NCBI GenBank assembly: GCA_041481445.1
Contig: JBGPBV010000051.1
Span: forward strand, 1 to 40,587
Length of the DNA: 40,587 bases
DNA from: AA29 sp041481445
GTDB taxonomy: Bacteria; Acidobacteriota; Vicinamibacteria; Fen-336
Direction: 5' to 3'
The translations under genes and the position numbers were made by a program. Shown here one piece after another: positions 30,637 to 39,028 of the stretch. A model generated the notes under the pieces. The model was not told the DNA's origin. It saw nothing but the letters and a program-made list of their open reading frames with translations, and made no database searches. Within the stretch, counting starts at the first letter, position 1. Each line of letters opens with the position of its first letter.

Positions 30637-33600
30637 ATGACCCCTTCCGTCCGTCGCCGGATCCTCGTGTGGCTGGTGGTGTCGTGCGCCACCCTCGGTG
30701 CGGAAGCGGCGCCGCCGCGGGCGGTCAAGCCTCCGGAGGCGCCGGCCCGGCCCGCGCCCGTGCCCGCCGAGGCCCTGGCCGGCCTCGAGTTCCGCAACAT
30801 CGGCCCCGCCATCATGGGCGGGCGCATCGACGACTTCGCGGTCGTGGAAGGGCGCCCGTCGACGTTCTACGTGGCCGCCGCCTCCGGCGGCCTCTGGAAA
30901 ACGGTGAACAACGGGGTGACCTTCGAGCCCGTCTTCGACGACCAGGAGGTCTCGTCCATCGGCGACGTGGCCGTCGCCCCCTCCGATCCGTCGATCCTCT
31001 ACGTGGGCACCGGCGAGCCGAACAACCGGCAGTCCTCCTCGTGGGGGAACGGCGTCTACAAGTCCCTCGACGCCGGCAAGACCTGGATCCATCTCGGCCT
31101 CGCCGACACCCACCACATCGGCCGCGTCGCGGTCCATCCCACCAACCCCGACGTCGCCTACGTGGCCGCCCTCGGCCACCTGTGGGGCCCGAGCAAGGAG
31201 CGCGGCCTGTTCCGAACGAGCGACGGCGGCAAGACCTGGGTGAACACGAAGTTCATCGACGAGGACACGGGCTTCGTGGACGTGGCCATGGACCCGGAGA
31301 GCCCGCAGACCCTCTACGCCGCCTCCTATCAGCGGCGCCGCACCCCCTTCGGCTACAACGGCGGAGGCCCGGGGAGCGCGCTCTGGAAGACGACCAACGG
31401 GGGCGAGACCTGGACGAAGCTCACGCAGGGGCTCCCCACCGAGGGAGACATCGGGCGGATCGGCATCGACGTCTATCGGCGCGACCCGCGCATCGTCTAC
31501 GCGCTGGTGGAGCACGCCAAGCAGGGGGGCATCTACCGGTCGGAGGACAAGGGCGCCACCTGGAAGAAGATGTCCGACACCAACCCGCGCCCGTCCTACT
31601 ACAGCCAGGTGCGCATCGATCCCACCAACGACCAGCGCGTGTGGGTGCTCGGGGCCCCCCTCTTCTTCACGGAGGACGGAGGGAAGACCTTCCGCCAGGA
31701 CGTGGGCCAGAAGATCCACGGCGACTACCACGCGCTCTGGATCGATCCCGCCGACCCCAACCACATGATGGCGGGCACCGACGGCGGGATCCACGTCAGC
31801 TACGACCGCGCCCGCACCTGGGAGTACGTCAACACCATCCCCCTGGCCCAGTTCTACGAGGTCTCCTTCGACATGCAGCGGCCGTACCGGGTGTGCGGCG
31901 GCCTGCAGGACAACGGGAGCTGGTGCGGGCCCAGCCGGACCCTCTACCAGCAGGGCATCAGCAACGAGGACTGGTCGCGGGTCGGAGGCGGCGACGGCTT
32001 CTACAACGTGATCGACCCCGCCGATCCGGACGTCGTCTACACGGAGAGCCAGGACGGCAACGTGTCGCGCTTCGACGGCCGTACCAACGAGCGGCGCAGC
32101 ATCCGCCCGGAGCCGCCGGAGGGCGAGCGCTATCGCTTCAACTGGAACTCCCCCATCGTGGTCTCCCGCTACGACTCCAACACCGTCTACTACGGCGGCA
32201 ACCGCCTCTTCGGCTCCCGGAACCGCGGGGACAGCTGGACGATCGTGAGCCCGGACCTGACCGGCAACGCCCTTCGCGACCAGATGACGATCTTCGGCAA
32301 GGTGGCCAAGGACATGCTGTCGCGCAACGACGGCGTCGTCCACTTCGGCACCATCACCACCATCGCGGAGTCGCCGGTCAAGGCGGGCGTGCTCTGGGTC
32401 GGCACCGACGACGGGAACGTGCAGCTCTCCCGCGACGGCGGGGCGACCTGGTCGCGGCTGAAGACTCCCGCGGGCGTGCGCGCCGGAACCTACGTCAGCC
32501 GCGTGGAAGCCAGCCGGACGGGCGAGGGCGCGGCCTACGTCGCCTTCGACGGCCACCGCGGCGACGACTACGCTCCCTACCTCTTCCGGACCGACGACTT
32601 CGGCCAGACCTGGCGCTCGGCCAGCGGCGACCTGCCGAAGGGCCAGGCTGTCCACGTCGTGCGCGAGCACCCGCGCCTGCCCGGCGTGCTCTTCGCCGGC
32701 ACCGAGTTCGGCCTGTTCACGAGCTGGAACGGCGGGGGGAATTGGACGCGGGTGCGCGGGAAGCTCCCCACCGTGCCCGTCTTCGACGTCCAGGTCCATC
32801 CGCGGGACAACGACCTCATCGTGGCCACGCACGGACGCGGGGTCTACGTGCTCGACGACCTGGGCGCGCTGGCCCAGGTCGATCCCGCCGCCCTGGATGC
32901 GGACCTCCGGCTCTTCGACCTCGAGCCCGCCACCGCGTTCCGCACGTATGCGCACAAGGGGAACACCGGGGCCAAGTTCATGGCCGGGGCCAATCCCCCG
33001 GAGGGGGCGCTGATCGGCTACTACCTGAAGGCGAAGCCGGCGGAGAAGGACGAGGTGAAGGTCACGATCACGGATTCCGCGGGGGCGGTCGTGCGCGAGA
33101 TCAAGGGCCCGAAGGAGAAGGGCTTCAACCAGGCGAGCTGGGACCTTCGACTGGAGCCGCCGGCGCCTCCACCGCCCGCCGCCGGCGAGAGCTTCTTTCC
33201 TCCTCCGCGCGGCCCGCTCGTGAGCCCGGGCACCTACACCGTGAAGGTGGCGCTCGGCGCCGCCTCCGCCACCCGCCCCCTGACCGTCGAGGAGGACCCG
33301 CGCATCAAGATCGGCGCGTCCGAGCGCGGGGAGTGGGAGCAGGCGGCCCGGCAGGCGGCCAGGCTGTGGGGCCGCGCCGACGGCGCGAACCGGGCGATCA
33401 CCGCGCTCAAGAAGCAGCTGGCGGAGGTCCAGGAGTCGCAGAAGACCGCGCCCGACGACGTGAAGGCGGCCCTCAAGAGCCTGGCCGACACGGTGGACGG
33501 GCTGGCCCGCGCGCTCAACCGCCAGGACCCTCTCGGTTTCGCGGGGGCGCCCCTGGCCGAGGACCCGGACCCGCTGATGCCGCGGGCCCGCGGCCTCTAC

Positions 33601-33789
33601 CTCGCGCTGAGCGGGATCACGGCCGCCCCCACCGCCTCGCAGCGCGACGTGCTGGCCCGCGTGCAGAAGCAGGTGGACGAGACGGTGGCCGCGGTCAACG
33701 ACGTCATCGACAAGCGCGTGCCCGAGACCAATCGCCTGCTCGCCGAGCGCGGGGTCGGACGGCTGGAGGTCGCGAAGCGGATCCCCTGA
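30637..33789 (+). CDS. Secreted VPS10/sortilin-like BNR (Asp-box) repeat protein
   Basis: A 1050-residue secreted protein. A signal peptide (1-24) and Pro-rich lead are followed by two seven-bladed beta-propellers made of Asp-box repeats: KSLDAGKTW, RTSDGGKTW, KTTNGGETW, RSEDKGATW, FTEDGGKTF, LSRDGGATW and RTDDFGQTW. The last 280 residues include an Ig-like region (VTITDSAGAVVREIKGPKEK) and a helical tail (LKKQLAEVQESQKTAPDDV). Such proteins are common in polymer-degrading soil bacteria and are often called glycosyl hydrolases, although the Asp-box is structural and enzymatic activity is unproven. A strong ribosome binding site (GAGGAG) precedes the ATG. No domain for a defined substrate is present. 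Confidence 0.9.
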   Translation: MTPSVRRRILVWLVVSCATLGAEAAPPRAVKPPEAPARPAPVPAEALAGLEFRNIGPAIMGGRIDDFAVVEGRPSTFYVAAASGGLWKTVNNGVTFEPVFDDQEVSSIGDVAVAPSDPSILYVGTGEPNNRQSSSWGNGVYKSLDAGKTWIHLGLADTHHIGRVAVHPTNPDVAYVAALGHLWGPSKERGLFRTSDGGKTWVNTKFIDEDTGFVDVAMDPESPQTLYAASYQRRRTPFGYNGGGPGSALWKTTNGGETWTKLTQGLPTEGDIGRIGIDVYRRDPRIVYALVEHAKQGGIYRSEDKGATWKKMSDTNPRPSYYSQVRIDPTNDQRVWVLGAPLFFTEDGGKTFRQDVGQKIHGDYHALWIDPADPNHMMAGTDGGIHVSYDRARTWEYVNTIPLAQFYEVSFDMQRPYRVCGGLQDNGSWCGPSRTLYQQGISNEDWSRVGGGDGFYNVIDPADPDVVYTESQDGNVSRFDGRTNERRSIRPEPPEGERYRFNWNSPIVVSRYDSNTVYYGGNRLFGSRNRGDSWTIVSPDLTGNALRDQMTIFGKVAKDMLSRNDGVVHFGTITTIAESPVKAGVLWVGTDDGNVQLSRDGGATWSRLKTPAGVRAGTYVSRVEASRTGEGAAYVAFDGHRGDDYAPYLFRTDDFGQTWRSASGDLPKGQAVHVVREHPRLPGVLFAGTEFGLFTSWNGGGNWTRVRGKLPTVPVFDVQVHPRDNDLIVATHGRGVYVLDDLGALAQVDPAALDADLRLFDLEPATAFRTYAHKGNTGAKFMAGANPPEGALIGYYLKAKPAEKDEVKVTITDSAGAVVREIKGPKEKGFNQASWDLRLEPPAPPPPAAGESFFPPPRGPLVSPGTYTVKVALGAASATRPLTVEEDPRIKIGASERGEWEQAARQAARLWGRADGANRAITALKKQLAEVQESQKTAPDDVKAALKSLADTVDGLARALNRQDPLGFAGAPLAEDPDPLMPRARGLYLALSGITAAPTASQRDVLARVQKQVDETVAAVNDVIDKRVPETNRLLAERGVGRLEVAKRIP

Positions 33790-33795
33790 GCCGCC

Positions 33796-34083
33796 TCAGC
33801 GCGGGGCGGCGGTGAGGATCTGCAGGGCGACGACCGCCGCCACCAGGAGCAGGATGCAGGCCACCACCGCCACCGCGGTGCGCCACATGGGCGGCCGCTG
33901 GCGGCGCCGCGCCGGGACGCCCGAGGGCGAGGCCGACTCCGCGAGCAGGCGGCGCTGGCACCGGGCGCAGGCGGCGAGGTGAGCGGCCAGCTCGGCGGGG
34001 GCGCGTCCGGGCGGAGCGGCGGCGATGTGCGCGAAACCTTCCGAGGTCAGGCATCCCTGCGCGTCGACGAGGGCGGCGGGCAC
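33796..34083 (-). CDS. Zinc-finger (zf-HC2-like) membrane protein, anti-sigma type
   Basis: A 95-residue protein starting at GTG 34083, with GAGG 4 nt upstream. C11, then H-x3-C-x2-C (HLAACARC, about residues 35-42) form a short zinc-binding motif of the zf-HC2 kind, and residues about 69-89 form one membrane segment (AVAVVACILLLVAAVVALQI). This is the plan of anti-sigma factors that hold an ECF sigma factor at the membrane. No sigma factor gene is adjacent, so it may pair with a distant one, or be a remnant. It converges with the BNR gene with only 6 nt between stops. Confidence 0.7.
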   Translation of the reverse strand: MPAALVDAQGCLTSEGFAHIAAAPPGRAPAELAAHLAACARCQRRLLAESASPSGVPARRRQRPPMWRTAVAVVACILLLVAAVVALQILTAAPR

Positions 34084-34137
34084 GCCTCATTGTGAAGCCC
34101 TGGCCGCCGCTGTCAACGCCACCCCGACCCGCCCACG

Positions 34138-34143
34138 TATACT
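34138..34143 (+). promoter_or_regulatory. -10 box (TATACT) close to a start codon
   Basis: TATACT lies 9 nt before the ATG at 34153. Transcription would begin at or next to the start codon, giving a leaderless or nearly leaderless mRNA. No convincing -35 is seen. Confidence 0.3.
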
Positions 34144-34152
34144 GGCGGACGC

Positions 34153-34632
34153 ATGGAATTCGAGACCACGGCCGTGCGCGTCTGGAAGCGGCTCGAGCGC
34201 GAGGAGCGGATCGCCGCCGCCACCCGTTTCTTCGAGGAGCCCTCGGCGGAGGTCCTGGGCAACGCGCTGGGTGCCATCATCAAGGCTCGCCATCTCCGCC
34301 CGCAGGTCGCGCGGTCCATGGCGCCCGCGGACCAGGCCCGCACGCTCGCGGGCGTGCTCGACCCGGGCGAGACGGTGGCGGCCGCCCTGCTCGTGGCCCT
34401 GCACCTGGGCTCTCGGCGCGCCATGCTGGCGACGTTCCTCGACGCGGTCGGCCTTCCCCACGAGGACGGCATCCTCAAGGAGGAGGCGGACGCCGTCGCC
34501 CTCGACTCCGCGCGCCTGCGCGCGGGGGTGGAGGCCCTGAAGACGCACTTCGCGGAGCCCCAGATCCGCACCTACCTGAACACGCTCTGGCTGCAGGACG
34601 CGGACCGCTGGGAAGGACTGCAGGCGCTCTAG
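34153..34632 (+). CDS. Conserved-looking helical protein, unknown function
   Basis: A 159-residue protein with no signal peptide or membrane segment. It is predicted to be mostly helical, with repeated hydrophobic/charged stretches (AEVLGNALGAIIKARHLRPQ, GETVAAALLVALHLGSRRAM, RLRAGVEALKTHFAEPQIRT). I recognise no family. Coding character is good: even codon use, a real stop, and no better overlapping frame. A TATACT just before the start suggests a short or absent leader. The palindromic element copy 2 begins 19 nt after the stop. Confidence 0.75.
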   Translation: MEFETTAVRVWKRLEREERIAAATRFFEEPSAEVLGNALGAIIKARHLRPQVARSMAPADQARTLAGVLDPGETVAAALLVALHLGSRRAMLATFLDAVGLPHEDGILKEEADAVALDSARLRAGVEALKTHFAEPQIRTYLNTLWLQDADRWEGLQAL

Positions 34633-34650
34633 CGTCCGCGGGTCTTCTAC

Positions 34651-34740
34651 CTCAGGGGGGGAACGTCACTCATCATCCCGACGGAAGTGAGCTCCCCCCC
34701 TGAAACCCCCGTCGCGCGCCGCCGCGGCGCGGCGCCGCGC
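34651..34740. repeat. Palindromic intergenic element, copy 2
   Basis: TCAGGGGGGGA (34652-34662) and TCCCCCCCTGA (34693-34703) repeat the arms of copy 1, around 30 nt. Here an inner pair TCACT/AGTGA (34666-34670 with 34686-34690) extends the stem. AACCCCC and GTC follow, then a hairpin (34714-34725 with 34729-34740, one C-C mismatch, loop GGC) that ends exactly at the stop codon of the minus-strand PIG-L gene. Two base pairs of this hairpin are G-C where copy 1 has T-A, i.e. compensatory changes. Confidence 0.85.
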
Positions 34741-35706
34741 TCACCCTGCGCGGGCGGGGAGGGGCTCGTCGATCTCGGCGACGGTGGTGATGCCGCCTTC
34801 CTCGCGCGACGGCAGCAGGAGCCAGAAGCGCTCGGCGTGCTCGCCCGCGCCCAGGCGGCGCGCATAGGCGGAGGAGAGGCGGGCCAGCCGGGCCGCCACG
34901 CGTGCGCCGGCCGGCGCCAGAGCGCCCTGCAGGGCCCTCGCGGCGTCGACGAGAGCGGGCTCGGTGGGCTGAACGACGGGCTGCAGGCGCGGACCGAATC
35001 CTTTCTGCGGGTGCCAGGCCCGCCCCTGCCGCCAGAACCGGGCGGCCAGCCCCGTCGAGCGGATCCGCTCCGACCACCCCTTCAGGTCCCCGCGCAGCGA
35101 GGGCGCGAGCTGGAACCGCCACAGGAACGGGGCCAGGCGCGCGCGGTCGGCGGCCTGCGCCGCCGCCGGAGGCAGCCGGGCGCCGAGCTGGCCGAGCCGG
35201 ATACGCACGGCGCCGCGCACGAAGGCCTCCGGCCGCTCCTCGTAAAGGAAGACGTTCCGGCCGTCCCCGCTCTGGAACGCGCGCAGGCAGGCCTCGTGCG
35301 CGAGCCGGTGGTCGATGTGGCTCCCCACTCCCAGCGGCGCGTAGACCTGCGCGGCCCTGGACCGGTGCCCGATGTCCGTCAACGCGTGCGTGAGCGGCCC
35401 GAGCCAGCGGTCGTCGTCGGCGCGGCGGCCCTCGACCAGCGCGCGGAAGGAGGCATAGTCGTCGCTGCGCCGGCGCGCATCGGGCAGGCCGAGGGAGATC
35501 CGGCGGACGTCCGCCTGGCCCAGCCCCCCGGCCGGCGGCCAGTCCCGCCCCGGCTCGCCGAAGATGGTGACGACGAGGATGCGCAGCCGGCGCGCGGCGT
35601 CGGCCAGCAGGCGCGCTCCACAGGAGAGGAGCACGTCGTCATGGTGAGGCGACAGGTAGAGACTGTCACAGGGCGCGACAGCCCGGAGGTCGACGGCGAT
35701 GGTCAT
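34741..35706 (-). CDS. PIG-L/LmbE-family deacetylase
   Basis: A 321-residue protein. The N-terminal zinc motif reads SPHHDDVLLSCG (usual form PHPDDE) near residues 19-30, and the second zinc site is GVGSHIDHRLAH (about 127-138). These supply the His/Asp/His ligands and catalytic Asp of the PIG-L/LmbE fold, which removes acetyl groups from N-acetylglucosamine-containing substrates. Related enzymes serve in mycothiol, bacillithiol, GPI or lincomycin-type pathways; none of these partners lie nearby, so the substrate is open. The C-terminal ~130 residues are Arg/Ala-rich and less conserved. The start codon overlaps no convincing ribosome binding site. A hairpin of the repeated element abuts the stop codon. 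Confidence 0.87.
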   Translation of the reverse strand: MTIAVDLRAVAPCDSLYLSPHHDDVLLSCGARLLADAARRLRILVVTIFGEPGRDWPPAGGLGQADVRRISLGLPDARRRSDDYASFRALVEGRRADDDRWLGPLTHALTDIGHRSRAAQVYAPLGVGSHIDHRLAHEACLRAFQSGDGRNVFLYEERPEAFVRGAVRIRLGQLGARLPPAAAQAADRARLAPFLWRFQLAPSLRGDLKGWSERIRSTGLAARFWRQGRAWHPQKGFGPRLQPVVQPTEPALVDAARALQGALAPAGARVAARLARLSSAYARRLGAGEHAERFWLLLPSREEGGITTVAEIDEPLPARAG

Positions 35707-35824
35707 GGAAGCGGCGCGTGGGTCGTCCCACGCTAACCTGGCTCACAGTCTACCGCCAAGACGAGGCCGGGAAGGTCCGCATCTTGACGCCGCCCCTCTT
35801 GACGGCGCCGCCGCGCGGCGGCTA

Positions 35825-36568
35825 GTGTCGTCTTTTTCCTTGTCCCCCCACCGAGGCCTCCTCGCCGCCGCCCTCGCGGCGCTCCTTGCCGGCTGCTACC
35901 GCCACGAGACGGCGGCCACGGCCGAGCGCGCGGTGCTCGAGCGGAGCGACCAGGGGCTGGCCGGGCTCGTGTCGGCGGCGCGCCGCGGCCCCCTCCTCCC
36001 TTTCGACACGATGCTCGTGGTGGTGGACGAGCGGGTCGTGCGCGAGGTCATCGCCGCCTCCCTCCCCTTCGAGCGCGTCATCCTCGACCGTTACCGGATC
36101 CGGGTGACGCGGGCGGAAGTCCACTTCGACGACGGCTTCGGGCTCGTACGGCTGGACGGCGAGGCTTCGTTCGCCGATCGTCCGCCCGAGGAGCGCCGGG
36201 CCGATCTGACCGTGTACGGCGCCCTCGACGTGGTGGACCTGGACCCGCGGTCGGGCGTGCTGCGCGGCGGGGTCACGGTGATCGCGCTGGACGCGCGCCG
36301 CGTGGACGTCCTCGGCCTGCCTACCCGCATGGCGGAGGACCTGGTCGAGGACCTCGGGAAGGTGAAGCTGGACGCCTTCAGCGCGCTCGCCTCCCGCATC
36401 GAGATCCCCGTGCAGCTCGAGAAGAGCGTCACCCTCCCCGGAGTGGGGCCGGGCGAGGTGAGCATCGACGCCGCGACCATCCCCCTGCGGGCGGCCGTGG
36501 CCGACGTCAAGGCCTTCAACGGCAAGCTGTGGGTGTCCGTCGACGTCTCGACGGACACGCGCCCATGA
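35825..36568 (+). CDS. Lipoprotein, lipid-binding-like fold, unknown (first of pair)
   Basis: A 247-residue lipoprotein read from GTG 35825. The signal ends in the lipobox ALLAGC with Cys at about 24. The mature part is beta-rich, with long alternating hydrophobic strands (MLVVVDERVVREVIAASLPF, RVDVLGLPTRMAEDLVEDLG). Its core resembles the next gene product: V-V-V-x4-V-x2-V-I/L-x-A then V-I/V-L-D. This suggests a long barrel or TULIP/SMP-like fold that could hold a lipid, but no family is recognised. A longer frame from 35699 adds residues that overlap the upstream gene start and lack signal-peptide character. The GGCTAGTGT around the start resembles the local -10, so the mRNA may be nearly leaderless. 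Its stop overlaps the next gene by ATGA. Confidence 0.72.
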   Translation: MSSFSLSPHRGLLAAALAALLAGCYRHETAATAERAVLERSDQGLAGLVSAARRGPLLPFDTMLVVVDERVVREVIAASLPFERVILDRYRIRVTRAEVHFDDGFGLVRLDGEASFADRPPEERRADLTVYGALDVVDLDPRSGVLRGGVTVIALDARRVDVLGLPTRMAEDLVEDLGKVKLDAFSALASRIEIPVQLEKSVTLPGVGPGEVSIDAATIPLRAAVADVKAFNGKLWVSVDVSTDTRP

Positions 36569-37584
36569 CCGCGGCCTTCGCCCGGCGAGCCGCCGCCCTC
36601 GTCCAGCGCGGGGCGCTGATCGCGGCGGTCGGCTCCCTGGCCGGCTGCGGCTCCCGCTTCGGCGGGGACGACCTCTCCCGCGCCCGCGTCGAGCACGCGC
36701 GCCGGCGCGCCGAGTTCACGCGGCTGGCCGCCCGCGACCCGGTCGTCACCGAAGCGCTGGCCCAGGGCGGGGACGTCGTGGTGGGAGTCCGCCCCGCGCT
36801 CGTGGAGTCCGTGCTGCGCGCAACGGCCGCGCGCTACCTGGACCACGTGGTCCTGGACCTCCCGCTCGAGGAGCAGGTCCACGACGCGCACGATCTCCAC
36901 GTCGGGACGTTCCTCGGCCGCATGAACGCCGGCACCTGGACCCTGGACGTCACCATCCACCGCGTCCGCGGCCAGCTGCGGGCGCGGGAGCCCAGGGTCT
37001 CGTCCGCGCCCGGCAACGCGCTGGCCCTGGTCCTGCCCGTCGTGCTCCAGGAGGGGCACGGCAGCGCGACCCTGCGCTTCAAGTGGGAGAGCCGGTCGGT
37101 GGCGGCGGTGGTCTGCCACGACTTCGAGGTGACGCGGACCCTGTCCGGCGAGGTGCTCCCGAGCGAGTACGCGATCGAGGGCGCGTTCGATCTCTCGGCG
37201 GGGCCGGACCGCCTGCGCGCCCTTCCGCGCTTCCCGCTGCAGAAGTTCCGCATCGGCCTCGACCTCACGGACAAGTCCTGGGCCGAGGTGCGCGCGGCCA
37301 TCGACGAGCAGGACCAGGTCCTCCGCTGCGGCCTCGCCCTGGACGCGGACAAGCTGCTCGCCCTGATCCGCGGCCGGCTGCGCGAGGGGTTCGACGTGAA
37401 GCTGCCGCGGTCGCTCTTCCGCCCGGTGGACTTTCCGGCCGCCGTGCGGGAGGAGGTCACGATCGAGGACCGCCGGGTGCACCTGGCGGTCAAGACGCGC
37501 GGCCTGGCCGTCACGCCGGTGGCCGTGTGGTACGGGGCGGACGTGCACACGCGGATCGACGCGTCGCCGGAGCCCTCCAGGTGA
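36565..37584 (+). CDS. Lipoprotein, lipid-binding-like fold, unknown (second of pair)
   Basis: A 339-residue lipoprotein from ATG 36565, overlapping the previous stop as ATGA. The lipobox is GSLAGC with Cys at about 31. The mature chain is beta-rich with a segment like its neighbour (DVVVGVRPALVESVLRATAA, YLDHVVLDL), then two further domains of alternating strands (TLDVTIHRVRGQLRAREPRV, ALDADKLLALIRGRLREGF, RRVHLAVKTRGLAVTPVAVW). No family is recognised; a lipid- or glycolipid-carrying protein at the outer membrane is one reasonable guess. The stop overlaps an in-frame GTG for the SGNH gene (GTGA), so all three genes are translationally linked. Confidence 0.75.
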   Translation: MTAAFARRAAALVQRGALIAAVGSLAGCGSRFGGDDLSRARVEHARRRAEFTRLAARDPVVTEALAQGGDVVVGVRPALVESVLRATAARYLDHVVLDLPLEEQVHDAHDLHVGTFLGRMNAGTWTLDVTIHRVRGQLRAREPRVSSAPGNALALVLPVVLQEGHGSATLRFKWESRSVAAVVCHDFEVTRTLSGEVLPSEYAIEGAFDLSAGPDRLRALPRFPLQKFRIGLDLTDKSWAEVRAAIDEQDQVLRCGLALDADKLLALIRGRLREGFDVKLPRSLFRPVDFPAAVREEVTIEDRRVHLAVKTRGLAVTPVAVWYGADVHTRIDASPEPSR

Positions 37585-37604
37585 GGGCGGGCTCGAGCGG
37601 CCGG

Positions 37605-38729
37605 ATGGTGAGCCGCCAGCCCCGTGCGACCGCGCGCGAGATGCTGCTTCGCACGGCTCTCGCCGCCGGCTCCCTGGCCGCGGGCGCGCTCCTGGTCGAA
37701 GCCGCCCTGAGGATCGCCGGCTACGAGGCCACCCGCTTCGAGGCGCCCGCCGAGCTCTACGGCGCCCGCGAGCGCGTGTTCCTCGACTGCTACCCCAGCA
37801 ACCCGCGCGGTTATTTCGACCTCGACCTGCGGCGGCCCGACGTGCGGGCCCGCTACGAGGCGCTCGGCGTCAACGGGATCAAGGAGGTCGCGGCGCGCGC
37901 TCCCTACGCGGTCGAGTTCCGCTACAACAGCCTCTTCTTCCGCGAGCGGGAGCTGGGGCCGAAGGCGGCGGGCGTCGTCCGGGTGGTCCTCCTCGGGGAC
38001 TCGTTCACCGAGGGGCAGGGCGTGAAGGAGGGCGACACCACGGCGCGCCGCCTGGAAGCGCTCCTGAATGCCGGAGGCGGACGGCGGTGGGAGGTCCTCA
38101 ACTGCGCGCGGCGGGGCGCGGACTTCCCCTCCCTGCACAAGATGTTCGAGAAGGTGCTGCCCTACGCCCCCGACGTCGTGGTCCACGCGATGGTCCTGAA
38201 CGACCCCGAGCGGTCGAAGGACTTCGAGGCGCGGCGTGGGGTGCTCGACGACTGGATCCTCGAGCGCCGCCGGCTGATCGCGGGCTCGGGCCCGGCCGCT
38301 CCCGGCCCCTTCGACTCGCGGCTCGCGGCGCTCGTGCGCGACAGGTGGGAGGCCTGGCGCGTGGGCCGGGAGACCACGCGCTGGTACCTCGACCTCTACG
38401 GGCCCGCCAACGCCCCGGGCTGGGCGCGGACCCAGGACGACCTGCGCGACATGGACCGGCAGATGCGCGAGCGCGGCGGACGGTTCCTCGTGGCCTCCTG
38501 GCCGCTGCTCGTGGACCTGAAGTCCTATCCCTTCACGGCCGCCGACGAGGCGGTCGCGCAGTTCTGCGCCGCCGCCGGCATCCCGCGCGTGGACCTCCGG
38601 CCCGCTCTGGCCGCCCAGCCGGCGCCGTCGCTGTGGGTGCATCCGGCCGACCATCATCCCAACGAGGTCGCCCACCGGCTGGCCGCGGAGGCGATCGTGG
38701 ATTCCGTCCGCGCGCTGGGTCCGCGTTGA
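37605..38729 (+). CDS. SGNH/GDSL hydrolase with membrane anchor
   Basis: A 374-residue protein. Residues about 13-38 are a membrane or signal anchor (MLLRTALAAGSLAAGALLVE). The hydrolase has block I VVLLGDSFTEGQGV with the nucleophile S133, an Asn-containing block (HAMVLNDPERS) and the catalytic pair D349/H351 (HPADHHPNEVAH). This fits an acyl esterase acting on surface glycans or lipids. ATG 37605 is listed; GTG 37581, which overlaps the stop of the upstream gene, is in frame and may be the real, coupled start. It belongs to an operon with two lipoproteins upstream and a small protein downstream. The gene at 16009 encodes a second SGNH hydrolase with different architecture. Confidence 0.88.
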   Translation: MVSRQPRATAREMLLRTALAAGSLAAGALLVEAALRIAGYEATRFEAPAELYGARERVFLDCYPSNPRGYFDLDLRRPDVRARYEALGVNGIKEVAARAPYAVEFRYNSLFFRERELGPKAAGVVRVVLLGDSFTEGQGVKEGDTTARRLEALLNAGGGRRWEVLNCARRGADFPSLHKMFEKVLPYAPDVVVHAMVLNDPERSKDFEARRGVLDDWILERRRLIAGSGPAAPGPFDSRLAALVRDRWEAWRVGRETTRWYLDLYGPANAPGWARTQDDLRDMDRQMRERGGRFLVASWPLLVDLKSYPFTAADEAVAQFCAAAGIPRVDLRPALAAQPAPSLWVHPADHHPNEVAHRLAAEAIVDSVRALGPR

Positions 38730-38754
38730 TCCAGGGGGTGTACTGTCTTGGAAG

Positions 38755-38982
38755 GTGTCGTTCGAGATCACGATCGACGAGACCGTTCCCGCCTCGATCC
38801 GGCCGAGCGTCCATGGGCTGGTGGCGCGCCTGGGACTCGCCTATCCCCATATCCGTCGCGTGCTGGTGTCCTACGACGAGAGGTGGATCGTGACGGCCTG
38901 GGACGGGGTGGGCGCGGCCGTCGTCGACCGGGAGCTCATCGGGGCCATCCGGGGCGCGCTCGCGGGCGCGGAGTACCACTGA
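38755..38982 (+). CDS. Small protein of unknown function
   Basis: A 75-residue protein from GTG 38755 (MSFEITIDETVPASIRPSVH, then RVLVSYDERWIVTAWDGVG). It is predicted to have two or three strands and two helices, with no signal peptide or membrane segment. The gene starts 26 nt after the SGNH gene on the same strand, so it is probably the last gene of that operon. No family is recognised. The composition and a clean stop favour a real gene, but at this length confidence is moderate. Confidence 0.6.
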   Translation: MSFEITIDETVPASIRPSVHGLVARLGLAYPHIRRVLVSYDERWIVTAWDGVGAAVVDRELIGAIRGALAGAEYH

Positions 38983-39028
38983 ACCCGCTCCTTGCCCATC
39001 CGTAGCGCGGACGGACGCCGCCTTCTGG

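Noticed and set aside
29137..32955. A 1272-codon open frame on the minus strand opposite the amidohydrolase and BNR genes
   Set aside because: Same GC shadow effect; no recognisable domains, while the plus strand has clear families.
38999..39015. TCCGT-N7-ACGGA hairpin between convergent genes as a terminator
   Set aside because: The stem is only 5 bp and there is no T-tract; too weak to call in GC-rich DNA.
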